A stretch of DNA of 64,000 nucleotides from Uranotaenia lowii (Eukaryota; Arthropoda; Insecta; Diptera; Culicidae). Location: positions 115,656,503-115,720,502 of the forward strand of contig NC_073693.1 in assembly GCF_029784155.1 (NCBI RefSeq), read 5' to 3'. Position numbers and translations under genes: made by a program. How positions within the stretch are numbered: position 1 is the stretch's first letter; every line of letters starts with the position of its first letter. The notes beneath the pieces are model-generated. The model worked only from the letters and a program-made list of their open reading frames with translations. It was not told the DNA's origin and made no database searches. Below are positions 10,710-23,904 of this stretch, one piece after another.

Positions 10710-13700
10710 TCTCAATCTGAATTCTGAATCTGAATTCTGAATCTGAATTCTGAATCTGAATTCTCAATCTGAATTCTGAATCTGAATTCTATATTTGAAT
10801 TCTGAATCTGAATTCTGAATCTGAATTCTGAATCTGAATTCTGAATCTGAATTCTGAATCTGAATTCTGAATCTGAATTCTGAATCTGAATTCTGAATCT
10901 GAATTCTGAATCTGAATTCTGAATCTGAATTCTGAATCTGAATTCTGAATCTGAATTCTGAATCTGAATTCTGAATCTGAATTCTGAATCTGAATTCTGA
11001 ATCTGAATTCTGAATCTGAATTCTGAATCTGAATTCTGAATCTGAATTTTGAATTCTGAATTCTGAATTCTGAATTCTGAATCTGAATTCTGAATCTGAA
11101 TTCTGAATCTGAATGCTGAATCTGAATTCTGAATCTGAATTCTGAATCTGAATTCTGAATCTGAATTCTGAATCTGAATTCTGAATCTGAATTCAGAATC
11201 TGAATTCAGAATCTGAATTCTGAATCTGAATTCTGAATCTGAATTCTGAATCTGAATTCTGAATCTGAATCTGAATTCTGAATCTGAATTCTGAATCTGA
11301 ATTCTGAATCTGAATTCTGAATCTGAATTCTGAATCTGAATTCTGAATCTGAATTCTGAATCTGAATTCTGAATCTGAATTCTGAATCTGAATTCTGAAT
11401 CTGAATTCTGAATCTGAATTCTGAATCTGAATTCTGAATCTGAATTCTGAATCTGAATTCTGAATCTGAATTCTGAATCTGAATTCTGAATCTGAATTCT
11501 GAATCTGAATTCTGAATCTGAATTCTGAATCTGAATTCTGAATCTGAATTCTGAATCTGAATTCTGAATCTGAATTCTGAATCTGAATTCTGAATCTGAA
11601 TTCTGAATCTGAATTCTGAATCTGAATTCTGAATCTGAATTCTGAATCTGAATTCTGAATCTGAATTCTGAATCTGAATTCTGAATCTGAATTCTGAATC
11701 TGAATTCTGAATCTGAATTCTGAATCTGAATTCTGAATCTGAATTCTGAATCTGAATTCTGAATCTGAATTCTGAATCTGAATTCTGAATCTGAATTCTG
11801 AATCTGAATTCTGAATCTGAATTCTGAATCTGAATTCTGAATCTGAATTCTGAATCTGAATTCTGAATCTGAATTCTGAATCTGAATTCTGAATCTGAAT
11901 TCTGAATCTGAATTCTGAATCTGAATTCTGAATCTGAATTCTGAATCTGAATTCTGAATCTGAATTCTGAATCTGAATTCTGAATCTGAATTCTGAATCT
12001 GAATTCTGAATCTGAATTCTGAATCTGAATTCTGAATCTGAATTCTGAATCTGAATTCTAAATTTGAATTCTGAATCTGAATTTTGAATCTGAATTCTGA
12101 ATCTGAATTCTGAATCTGAATTCTGAATCTGAATTCTGAATCTGAATTCTGAATCTGAATTCTGAATCTGAATTCTGAATCTGAATGCTGAATCTGAATT
12201 CTGAATCTGAATTCTGAATCTGAATTCTGGATCTGAATTCTGAATCTGAATTCTGAATCTGAATTCTGAATCTGAATTCTGAATCTGAATTCTGAATCTG
12301 AATTCTGAATCTGAATCTGAATTCTGAATCTGAATTCTGAATCTGAATTCTGAATCTGAATTCTGAATCTGAATTCTGAATCTGAATTCTGAATCTGAAT
12401 TCTGAATCTGAATTCTGAATCTGAATTCTGAATCTGAATTCTGAATCTGAATTCTGAATCTGAATTCTGAATCTGAATTCTGAATCTGAATTCTGAATCT
12501 GAATTCTGAATCTGAATTCTGAATCTGAATTCTGAATCTGAATTCTGAATCTGAATTCTGAATCTGAATTCTGAATCTGAATTCTGAATCTGAATTCTGA
12601 ATCTGAATTCTGAATCTGAATTCTGAATCTGAATTCTGAATCTGAATTCTGAATCTGAATTCTGAATCTGAATTCTGAATCTGAATTCTGAATCTGAATT
12701 CTGAATCTGAATTCTGAATCTGAATTCTGAATCTGAATTCTGAATCTGAATTCTGAATCTGAATTCTGAATCTGAATTCTGAATCTGAATTCTGAATCTG
12801 AATTCTGAATCTGAATTCTGAATCTGAATTCTGAATCTGAATTCTGAATCTGAATTCTGAATCTGAATTCTGAATCTGAATTCTGAATCTGAATTCTCAA
12901 TCTGAATTCTGAATCTGAATTCTAAATTTGAATTCTGAATCTGAATTCTGAATCTGAATTCTGAATCTGAATTCTGAATCTGAATTCTGAATCTGAATTC
13001 TGAATCTGAATTCTGAATCTGAATTCTGAATCTGAATTCTGAATCTGAATTCTGAATCTGAATTCTGAATCTGAATTCTGAATCTGAATCTGAATTCTGA
13101 ATCTGAATTCTGAATCTGAATTCTGAATCTGAATTCTGAATCTGAATTCTGAATCTGAATTCTGAATCTGAATTCTGAATCTGAATTCTGAATCTGAATT
13201 CTGAATCTGAATTCTGAATCTGAATTCTGAATCTGAATTCTGAATCTGAATTCTGAATCTGAATTCTGAATCTGAATTCTGAATCTGAATTCTGAATCTG
13301 AATTCTGAATCTGAATTCTGAATCTGAATTCTGAATCTGAATTCTGAATCTGAATTCTGAATCTGAATTCTGAATCTGAATTCTGAATCTGAATTCTGAA
13401 TCTGAATTCTGAATCTGAATTCTGAATCTGAATTCTGAATCTGAATTCTGAATCTGAATTCTGAATCTGAATTCTGAATCTGAATTCTGAATCTGAATTC
13501 TGAATCTGAATTCTGAATCTGAATTCTGAATCTGAATTCTGAATCTGAATTCTGAATCTGAATTCTGAATCTGAATTCTGAATCATAATTCTGAATCTGA
13601 ATTCTGAATCTGAATTCTGAATCTGAATTCTGAATCTGAATTCTGAATCTGAATTCTGAATCTGAATTCTGAATTCTGAATCTGAATTCTGAATCTGAAT

Positions 13701-15071
13701 TCTGAATCTGAATTCTGAATCTGAATTCTGAATCTGAATTCTGAATCTGAATTCTGAATCTGAATTCTGAATCTGAATTCTGAATCTGAATTCTGAATCT
13801 GAATTCTGAATCTGAATTCTGAATCTGAATTCTGAATCTGAATTCTGAATCTGAATTCTGAATCTGAATTCTGAATCTGAATTCTGAATCTGAATTCTGA
13901 ATCTGAATTCTGAATCTGAATTCTGAATCTGAATTCTGAATCTGAATTCTGAATCTGAATTCTGAATCTGAATTCTGAATCTGAATTCTGAATCTGAATT
14001 CTGAATCTGAATTCTGAATCTGAATTCTGAATCTGAATTCTGAATCTGAATTCTGAATCTGAATTCTGAATCTGAATTCTGAATCTGAATTCTGAATCTG
14101 AATTCTGAATCTGAATTCTGAATCTGAATTCTGAATCTGAATTCTGAATCTGAATTCTGAATCTGAATTCTGAATCTGAATTCTGAATCTGAATTCTGAA
14201 TCTGAATTCTGAATCTGAATTCCGAATCTAAATTCTGAATCTGAATTCTGAATCTGAATTCTGAATCTGAATTCTGAATCTGAATTCTGAATCTGAATTC
14301 TGAATCTGAATTCTGAATCTGAATTCTGAATCTGAATTCTGAATCTGAATTCTGAATCTGAATTCTGAATCTGAATTCTGAATCTGAATTCTGAATCTGA
14401 ATTCTGAATCTGAATTCTGAATCTGAATTCTGAATCTGAATTCTGAATCTAAATTCTGAATCTGAATCTGAATTCTGAATCTGAATTCTGAATCTGAATT
14501 CTGAATCTGGATTCTGAATCTGAATTCTGAATCTGAATGCTGAATCTGAATTCTGAATCTGAATTCTGAATCTGAATTCTGAATCTGAATTCTGAATCTG
14601 AATTCTGAATCTGAATTCTGAATCTGAATTCTGAATCTGAATTCTGAATCTGAATTCTGAATCTGAATTCTGAATCTGAATTCTGAATCTGAATTCTGAA
14701 TCTGAATTCTGAATCTGAATTCTGAATCTGAATTCTGAATCTGAATTCTGAATCTGAATTCTGAATCTGAATTCTGAATCTGAATTCTGAATCTGAATTC
14801 TGAATCTGAATTCTGAATCTGAATTCTGAATCTGAATTCTGAATCTGAATTCTGAATCTGAATTCTGAATCTGAATTCTGAATCTGAATTCTGAATCTGA
14901 ATTCTGAATCTGAATTCTGAATCTGAATTCTGAATCTGAATTCTGAATCTGAATTCTGAATCTGAATTCTGAATCTGAATTCTGAATCTGAATTCTGAAT
15001 CTGAATTCTGAATCTGAATTCTGAATCTGAATTCTGAATCTGAATTCTGAATCTGAATTCTGAATCTGAAT
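10710..15071. repeat. Higher-order repeat of the satellite, about 4.2-4.3 kb type
   Basis: Variant units from 1648 to about 2199 recur at exactly +9062 bp from 10710 to about 11261: the paired TCTCAATC, TTTTG with heptamer run, ATGCTG, TTCAG pair and extra hexamer. Further on, the offset falls to 8841, 8769 and 8756. Most of these steps are whole numbers of 13 bp. Removing the 4863 bp of Penelope plus filler leaves 4199 bp, which is 323 units of 13. A second half-block carrying CCGAATCTAAATTC occurs at 10061 and again at 14221. This is unequal-exchange amplification of a multi-kilobase unit. Confidence 0.75.
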
Positions 15072-18000
15072 TCTCAATCTGAATTCTGAATCTGAATTCT
15101 AAATTTGAATTCTGAATCTGAATTCTGAATCTGAATTCTGAATCTGAATTCTGAATCTGAATTCTGAATCTGAATTCTGAATCTGAATTCTGAATCTGAA
15201 TTCTGAATCTGAATTCTGAATCTGAATTCTGAATCTGAATTCTGAATCTGAATTCTGAATCTGAATTCTGAATCTGAATTCTGAATCTGAATTCTGAATC
15301 TGAATTCTGAATCTGAATTCTGAATCTGAATTCTGAATTCTGAATCTGAATTCTGAATCTGAATTCTGAATCTGAATTCTGAATCTGAATTCTGAATCTG
15401 AATTCTGAATCTGAATGCTGAATCTGAATTCTGAATCTGAATTCTGAATCTGAATTCTGGATCTTAATTCTGAATCTGAATTCTGAATCTGAATTCTGAA
15501 TCTGAATTCTGAATCTGAATTCTGAATCTGAATCTGAATTCTGAATCTGAATTCTGAATCTGAATTCTGAATCTGAATTCTGAATCTGAATTCTGAATCT
15601 GAATTCTGAATCTGAATTCTGAATCTGAATTTTGAATCTGAATTCTGAATCTGAATTCTGAATCTGAATTCTGAATCTGAATTCTGAATCTGAATTCTGA
15701 ATCTGAATTCTGAATCTGAATTCTGAATCTGAATTCTGAATCTGAATTCTGAATCTGAATTCTGAATCTGAATTCTGAATCTGAATTCTGAATCTGAATT
15801 CTGAATCTGAATTCTGAATCTGAATTCTGAATCTGAATTCTGAATCTGAATTCTGAATCTGAATTCTGAATCTGAATTCTGAATCTGAATTCTGAATCTG
15901 AATTCTGAATCTGAATTCTGAATCTGAATTCTGAATCTGAATTCTGAATCTGAATTCTGAATCTGAATTCTGAATCTGAATTCTGAATCTGAATTCTGAA
16001 TCTGAATTCTGAATCTGAATTCTGAATCTGAATTCTGAATCTGAATTCTGAATCTGAATTCTGAATCTGAATTCTGAATCTGAATTCTGAATCTGAATTC
16101 TGAATCTGAATTCTGAATCTGAATTCTGAATCTGAATTCTGAATTTGAATTCTGAATCTGAATTCTGAATCCTGAATTCTGAATCTGAATTCTGAATCTG
16201 AATTCTGAATCTGAATTCTGAATCTGAATTCTGAATCTAAATTCTGAATCTGAATTCTGAATCTGAATTCTGAATCTGAATTCTGAATCTGAATTCTGAA
16301 TCTGAATTCTGAATCTGAATTCTGAATCTGAATTCTGAATCTGAATTCTGAATCTGAATTCTGAATCTGAATTCTGAATCTGAATTCTGAATCTGAATTC
16401 TGAATCTGAATTCTGAATCTGAATTCTGAATCTGAATTCTGAATCTGAATTCTGAATCTGAATTCTGAATCTGAATTCTGAATCTGAATTCTGAATCTGA
16501 ATTCTGAATCTGAATTCTGAATCTGAATTCTGAATCTGAATTCTGAATCTGAATTCTGAATCTGAATTCTGAATCTGAATTCTGAATCTGAATTCTGAAT
16601 CTGAATTCTGAATCTGAATTCTGAATCTGAATTCTGAATCTGAATTCTGAATCTGAATTCTGAATCTGAATTCTGAATCTGAATTCTGAATCTGAATTCT
16701 GAATCTGAATTCTGAATCTGAATTCTGAATCTGAATTCTGAATCTGAATTCTGAATCTGAATTCTGAATCTGAATTCTCAATCTGAATTCTGAATCTGAA
16801 TTCTAAATTTGAATTCTGAATCTGAATTCTGAATCTGAATTCTGAATCTGAATTCTGAATCTGAATTCTGAATCTGAATTCTGAATCTGAATTCTGAATC
16901 TGAATTCTGAATCTGAATTCTGAATCTGAATTCTGAATCTGAATTCTGAATCTGAATTCTGAATCTGAATTCTGAATCTGAATTCTGAATCTGAATTCTG
17001 AATCTGAATTCTGAATCTGAATTCTGAATTCTGAATCTGAATTCTGAATCTGAATTCTGAATCTGAATTCTGAATCTGAATTCTGAATCTGAATTCTGAA
17101 TCTGAATTCTGAATCTGAATTCTGAATTCTGAATTCTGAATTCTGAATCTGAATTCTGAATCTGAATGCTGAATCTAAACTCTGAATCTGAATTCTGAAT
17201 CTGAATTCTGGATCTGAATTCTGAATCTGAATTCTGGATCTGAATTCTGAATCTGAATTCTGAATCTGAATTCTGAATCTGAATTCTGAATCTGAATTCT
17301 GAATCTGAATCTGAATTCTGAATCTGAATTCTGAATCTGAATTCTGAATCTGAATTCTGAATCTGAATTCTGAATCTGAATTCTGAATCTGAATTCTGAA
17401 TCTGAATTCTGAATCTGAATTCTGAATCTGAATTCTGAATCTGAATTCTGAATTTGAATTCTGAATCTGAATTCTGAATCCTGAATTCTGAATCTGAATT
17501 CTGAATCCTGAATTCTGAATCTGAATTCTGAATCTGAATTCTGAATCTGAATTCTGAATCTGAATTCTGAATCTGAATTCTGAATCTGAATTCTGAATCT
17601 GAATTCTGAATCTGAATTCTGAATCTGAATTCTGAATCTGAATTCTGAATCTGAATTCTGAATCTGAATTCTGAATCTGAATTCTGAATCTGAATTCTGA
17701 ATCTGAATTCTGAATCTGAATTCTGAATCTGAATTCTGAATCTGAATTCTGAATCTGAATTCTGAATCTGAATTCTGAATCTGAATTCTGAATCTGAATT
17801 CTGAATTCTGAATCTGAATTCTGAATCTGAATTCTGAATCTGAATTCTGAATCTGAATTCTGAATCTGAATTCTGAATCTGAATTCTGAATCTGAATTCT
17901 GAATCTGAATTCTGAATCTGAATTCTGAATCTGAATTCTGAATCTGAATTCTGAATCTGAATTCTGAATCTGAATTCTGAATCTGAATTCTGAATCTGAA

Positions 18001-19958
18001 TTCTGAATCTGAATTCTGAATCTGAATTCTGAATCTGAATTCTGAATCTGAATTCTGAATCTGAATTCTGAATCTGAATTCTGAATCTGAATTCTGAATC
18101 TGAATTCTGAATCTGAATTCTGAATCTGAATTCTGAATCTGAATTCTGAATCTGAATTCTGAATCTGAATTCTGAATCTGAATTCTGAATCTGAATTCTG
18201 AATCTGAATTCTGAATCTGAATTCTGAATCTGAATTCTGAATCTGAATTCTGAATCTGAATTCTCAATCTGAATTCTGAATCTGAATTCTAAATTTGAAT
18301 TCTGAATCTGAATTCTGAATCTGAATTCTGAATCTGAATTCTGAATCTGAATTCTGAATCTGAATTCTGAATCTGAATTCTGAATCTGAATTCTGAATCT
18401 GAATTCTGAATCTGAATTCTGAATCTGAATTCTGAATCTGAATTCTGAATCTGAATTCTGAATCTGAATTCTGAATTCTGAATCTGAATTCTGAATCTGA
18501 ATTCTGAATCTGAATTCTGAATCTGAATTCTGAATCTGAATTCTGAATCTGAATGCTGAATCTGAATTCTGAATCTGAATTCTGAATCTGAATTCTGGAT
18601 CTTAATTCTGAATCTGAATTCTGAATCTGAATTCTGAATCTGAATTCTGAATCTGAATTCTGAATCTGAATCTGAATCTGAATTCTGAATCTGAATTCTG
18701 AATCTGAATTCTGAATCTGAATTCTGAATCTGAATTCTGAATCTGAATTCTGAATCTGAATTCTGAATCTGAATTTTGAATCTGAATTCTGAATCTGAAT
18801 TCTGAATCTGAATTCTGAATCTGAATTCTGAATCTGAATTCTGAATCTGAATTCTGAATCTGAATTCTGAATCTGAATTCTGAATCTGAATTCTGAATCT
18901 GAATTCTGAATCTGAATTCTGAATCTGAATTCTGAATCTGAATTCTGAATCTGAATTCTGAATCTGAATTCTGAATCTGAATTCTGAATCTGAATTCTGA
19001 ATCTGAATTCTGAATCTGAATTCTGAATCTGAATTCTGAATCTGAATTCTGAATCTGAATTCTGAATCTGAATTCTGAATCTGAATTCTGAATCTGAATT
19101 CTGAATCTGAATTCTGAATCTGAATTCTGAATCTGAATTCTGAATCTGAATTCTGAATCTGAATTCTGAATCTGAATTCTGAATCTGAATTCTGAATCTG
19201 AATTCTGAATCTGAATTCTGAATCTGAATTCTGAATCTGAATTCTGAATCTGAATTCTGAATCTGAATTCTGAATCTGAATTCTGAATCTGAATTCTGAA
19301 TCTGAATTCTGAATCTGAATTCTGAATCTGAATTCTGAATCTGAATTCTGAATTTGAATTCTGAATCTGAATTCTGAATCCTGAATTCTGAATCTGAATT
19401 CTGAATCTGAATTCTGAATCTGAATTCTGAATCTGAATTCTGAATCTAAATTCTGAATCTGAATTCTGAATCTGAATTCTGAATCTGAATTCTGAATCTG
19501 AATTCTGAATCTGAATTCTGAATCTGAATTCTGAATCTGAATTCTGAATCTGAATTCTGAATCTGAATTCTGAATCTGAATTCTGAATCTGAATTCTGAA
19601 TCTGAATTCTGAATCTGAATTCTGAATCTGAATTCTGAATCTGAATTCTGAATCTGAATTCTGAATCTGAATTCTGAATCTGAATTCTGAATCTGAATTC
19701 TGAATCTGAATTCTGAATCTGAATTCTGAATCTGAATTCTGAATCTGAATTCTGAATCTGAATTCTGAATCTGAATTCTGAATCTGAATTCTGAATCTGA
19801 ATTCTGAATCTGAATTCTGAATCTGAATTCTGAATCTGAATTCTGAATCTGAATTCTGAATCTGAATTCTGAATCTGAATTCTGAATCTGAATTCTGAAT
19901 CTGAATTCTGAATCTGAATTCTGAATCTGAATTCTGAATCTGAATTCTGAATCTGAAT
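15072..19958. repeat. Higher-order repeat of the satellite, about 3.19 kb type
   Basis: Markers alternate between a 1.70-kb and a 1.49-kb sub-block: 15072 to 16776 (1704 bp), 16776 to 18262 (1486 bp), 18262 to 19959 (1697 bp). The first and third share ATGCTG, GGATCTT, TTTTG, ATCCTG and AATCTAAATTC in the same order. The second and the part after 19959 share a heptamer run, ATGCTGAATCTAAACTC, two GGATC units and two ATCCTG units. The composite period is 3190 bp (15072 to 18262) and 3183 bp (16776 to 19959). The pattern continues to at least 20660. Confidence 0.75.
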
Positions 19959-22606
19959 TCTCAATCTGAATTCTGAATCTGAATTCTAAATTTGAATTCT
20001 GAATCTGAATTCTGAATCTGAATTCTGAATCTGAATTCTGAATCTGAATTCTGAATCTGAATTCTGAATCTGAATTCTGAATCTGAATTCTGAATCTGAA
20101 TTCTGAATCTGAATTCTGAATCTGAATTCTGAATCTGAATTCTGAATCTGAATTCTGAATCTGAATTCTGAATCTGAATTCTGAATTCTGAATCTGAATT
20201 CTGAATCTGAATTCTGAATCTGAATTCTGAATCTGAATTCTGAATCTGAATTCTGAATCTGAATTCTGAATCTGAATTCTGAATTCTGAATTCTGAATTC
20301 TGAATCTGAATTCTGAATCTGAATGCTGAATCTAAACTCTGAATCTGAATTCTGAATCTGAATTCTGGATCTGAATTCTGAATCTGAATTCTGGATCTGA
20401 ATTCTGAATCTGAATTCTGAATCTGAATTCTGAATCTGAATTCTGAATCTGAATTCTGAATCTGAATCTGAATTCTGAATCTGAATTCTGAATCTGAATT
20501 CTGAATCTGAATTCTGAATCTGAATTCTGAATCTGAATTCTGAATCTGAATTCTGAATCTGAATTCTGAATCTGAATTCTGAATCTGAATTCTGAATCTG
20601 AATTCTGAATTTGAATTCTGAATCTGAATTCTGAATCCTGAATTCTGAATCTGAATTCTGAATCCTGAATTCTGAATCTGAATTCTGAATCTGAATTCTG
20701 AATCTGAATTCTGAATCTGAATTCTGAATCTGAATTCTGAATCTGAATTCTGAATCTGAATTCTGAATCTGAATTCTGAATCTGAATTCTGAATCTGAAT
20801 TCTGAATCTGAATTCTGAATCTGAATTCTGAATCTGAATTCTGAATCTGAATTCTGAATCTGAATTCTGAATCTGAATTCTGAATCTGAATTCTGAATCT
20901 GAATTCTGAATCTGAATTCTGAATCTGAATTCTGAATCTGAATTCTGAATCTGAATTCTGAATCTGAATTCTGAATCTGAATTCTGAGTTCTGAATCTGA
21001 ATTCTGAATCTGAATTCTGAATCTGAATTCTGAATCTGAATTCTGAATCTGAATTCTGAATCTGAATTCTGAATCTGAATTCTGAATCTGAATTCTGAAT
21101 CTGAATTCTGAATCTGAATTCTGAATCTGAATTCTGAATCTGAATTCTGAATCTGAATTCTGAATCTGAATTCTGAATCTGAATTCTGAATCTGAATTCT
21201 GAATCTGAATTCTGAATCTGAATTCTGAATCTGAATTCTGAATCTGAATTCTGAATCTGAATTCTGAATCTGAATTCTGAATCTGAATTCTGAATCTGAA
21301 TTCTGAATCTGAATTCTGAATCTGAATTCTGAATCTGAATTCTGAATCTGAATTCTGAATCTGAATTCTGAATCTGAATTCTGAATCTGAATTCTGAATC
21401 TGAATTCTGAATCTGAATTCTGAATCTGAATTCTGAATCTGAATTCTGAATCTGAATTCTGAATCTGAATTCTGAATCTGAATTCTGAATCTGAATTCTG
21501 AATCTGAATTCTGAATCTGAATTCTGAATCTGAATTCTGAATCTGAATTCTGAATCTGAATTCTGAATCTGAATTCTGAATCTGAATTCTGAATCTGAAT
21601 TCTGAATCTGAATTCTGAATCTGAATTCTGAATCTGAATTCTGAATCTGAATTCTGAATCTGAATTCTGAATCTGAATTCTGAATCTGAATTCTGAATCT
21701 GAATTCTGAATCTGAATTCTGAATCTGAATTCTGAATCTGAATTCTGAATCTGAATTCTGAATCTGAATTCTGAATCTGAATTCTGAATCTGAATTCTGA
21801 ATCTGAATTCTGAATCTGAATTCTGAATCTGAATTCTGAATCTGAATTCTGAATCTGAATTCTGAATCTGAATTCTGAATCTGAATTCTGAATCTGAATT
21901 CTGAATCTGAATTCTGAATCTGAATTCTGAATCTGAATTCTGAATCTGAATTCTGAATCTGAATTCTGAATCTGAATTCTGAATCTGAATTCTGAATCTG
22001 AATTCTGAATCTGAATTCTGAATCTGAATTCTGAATCTGAATTCTGAATCTGAATTCTGAATCTGAATTCTGAATCTGAATTCTGAATCTGAATTCTGAA
22101 TCTGAATTCTGAATTCTGAATCTGAATTCTGAATCTGAATTCTGAATCTGAATTCTGAATCTGAATTCTGAATCTGAATTCTCAATCTGAATTCTGAATC
22201 TGAATTCTGAATCTGAATTCTGAATCTGAATTCTGAATCTGAATTCTGAATCTGAATTCTGAATCTGAATTCTGAATCTGAATTCTGAATCTGAATTCTG
22301 AATCTGAATTCTGAATCTGAATTCTGAATCTGAATTCTGAATCTGAATTCTGAATCTGAATTCTGAATCTGAATTCTGAATCTGAATTCTGAATCTGAAT
22401 TCTGAATCTGAATTCTGAATCTGAATTCTGAATCTGAATTCTGAATCTGAATTCTGAATTTTGAATCTGAATTCTGAATCTGAATTCTGAATCTGAATTC
22501 TGAATCTGAATTCTGAATCTGAATTCTGAATCTGAATCTGAATTCTGAATCTGAATTCTCAATCTGAATTCTGAATCTGAATTCTGAATCTGAATTCTGA
22601 ATCTGA

Positions 22607-23160
22607 TATTCGTATACGTGTTCTGAATGTAATTTTTATAAAAGTGAAGGTGATTTCTGATTGATTGAGGTTCTAGAAACAAATATGTTTCTCATTGTCA
22701 TATAAAACAAATATTTGGATATATAAAGGGTCAATTTTATTTATTCATCCTAGAACATGTGTTAAATCGAATCAAACGTATCGCTCTTGCATGTTGAACC
22801 GTTTGTTTACAAACAAACCTGTTTCTGTTCCGAAAGCTTGAAAATTTAATTAAACATAACAGTTGAAGTGCATACTTCAAATTTTATCTAGTTCAACGAG
22901 CAGAGTACATCTGATCTGAGCCCATCCAGGGGGTTTCGGGAAAGCACAAAAAAAGTAGGTACATTCGGGGTGTAGGAAAACGGAAACAAAATACCATTTC
23001 AAAGCACACCCTAAATTCCCCTTTTAAAATCTCTTTGCGCACCGAACAGGATCGAATAATATTGATAAGGTCAGACGCTAGGAATGGAGAAATCCTAGTT
23101 TGGTACCTACCTGATGGTCGAGTGCTCGATGAGCATGTGCCGATGAAAAGTGGAAAGTAA
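22607..23160. other. AT-rich sequence, nothing recognised
   Basis: Ordinary non-repetitive sequence after the satellite. An antisense reading at about 23190-23110 has a CNTSGC string and ends at a possible splice donor (CAG|GTAGGT). I cannot complete a THAP or other zinc-binding domain, so I do not call a gene. Confidence 0.5.
22612..22623. repeat. 12-bp direct repeat GTATACGTGTTC, right copy
   Basis: Partner of 310-321. It immediately follows the last recognisable satellite units (ATCTGA ending at 22606). Confidence 0.35.
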
Positions 23161-23424
23161 TACCGTATTTGTTTATGCCGAGGCATCCACTAGTGTTGCA
23201 CTGGTGCACCACTAGGTGCTGTCAAACTGTTTGTTTATTCGGACGGTGTTGCACTGGTTTTGACCTGGTGTTGCACTGCCATCGGGCGGTGTTGCCCCGA
23301 AAATTTTGTCAGTGTTGCGAGAGAGCGTTTGAGTGAGTGAGGTAGCAATACACTGGCGACGGTTTATGTTTGTTTTTGTCGGGTACGGTGGACCACTGAT
23401 CGAGGGGAGAAAACAAATACGGTA
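23161..23424. mobile_element. Candidate small TIR element (MITE-like), about 264 bp
   Basis: A perfect 14-bp inverted pair TACCGTATTTGTTT (23161-23174) and its complement (23411-23424). The interior has three or four near copies of GGTGTTGCACTG, a short direct repeat. The start with TA fits a TA-target element. No transposase is present. The TIRs are short, so the call is tentative. Confidence 0.4.
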
Positions 23425-23904
23425 TAAGTTGATAGTTTTTCAACCATTTTTTTTTTCTTCATACAGCCACTGCAAATGTGCTACGGAGATGGGAAGTTGC
23501 AGATATGATTCTGTTGTTCGGTTTTCAAGAATTGATACAACCGATGTTCAATTAGCACATTTCTATCCTTGAGGAAGTGTGTTTGCGGTTCTTTTGTAAC
23601 AGTTGTAACTGTGTTTCTTAGAAGAGTTTTGAATTTCTTAACAGTTTCAATGAATGCCTATGAAACATATCGTTCGCAGAGATGAAAAAATTTCTATCTG
23701 GTTTAAAATTTCCTCGAACGGATTTCCAGATTCGAAGTCATTCGAAGCGTGAAATTTTATTAATATGGTTCTTATCTTTATATTAGAATCTTGTTGATGC
23801 ACGAATTAATCAAACCATTTGAAATTTAAAACTTGTATTGATTTTTTATGGAGAGAAAAATCGTGAGTCGTTACCGTGTTTATAACGGTGCGTAGAAATA
23901 GGTA
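23425..23904. other. No gene recognised
   Basis: AT-rich intergenic sequence between two TIR elements. No domain, RNA or clear repeat is visible. Confidence 0.5.

Larger units (their letters stand above)
8796..22606. repeat. 13-bp satellite, main block
   Basis: About 13.8 kb of the same 13-bp unit. Long stretches show perfect hexamer/heptamer alternation. Deviations are single-base variants, extra hexamers (CTGAATCTGAAT), lost hexamers and a few heptamer runs. TCTCAATC markers occur at 8949, 10710, 10762, 12895, 15072, 16776, 18262 and 19959. Nearly every unit has an EcoRI-type GAATTC. The minus strand of the unit has no stop codon in any frame, so the block produces very long spurious reading frames with the peptide period RIQIQNSDSEFRF. 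These are not genes. Confidence 0.99.

Noticed and set aside
1..22606. Heat-shock-element-like binding array in the satellite
   Set aside because: GAA and TTC triplets occur but with 0- or 1-base spacing instead of the 2-base spacing of a heat shock element.
1..22606. CRISPR array
   Set aside because: No unique spacers. It is a simple tandem satellite in a eukaryotic context.
508..22682. Long minus-strand open frames with RIQIQNSDSEFRF repeats
   Set aside because: They follow automatically from a stop-free 13-bp satellite unit. They start and stop at random variants and continue through the array without codon bias or domain.
23100..23200. THAP-like zinc finger exon on the minus strand
   Set aside because: A CNTSGC string and a TFHF stretch are suggestive. 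The rest of the C2CH pattern and the AVPF-like end could not be found, and the frame depends on one splice donor.
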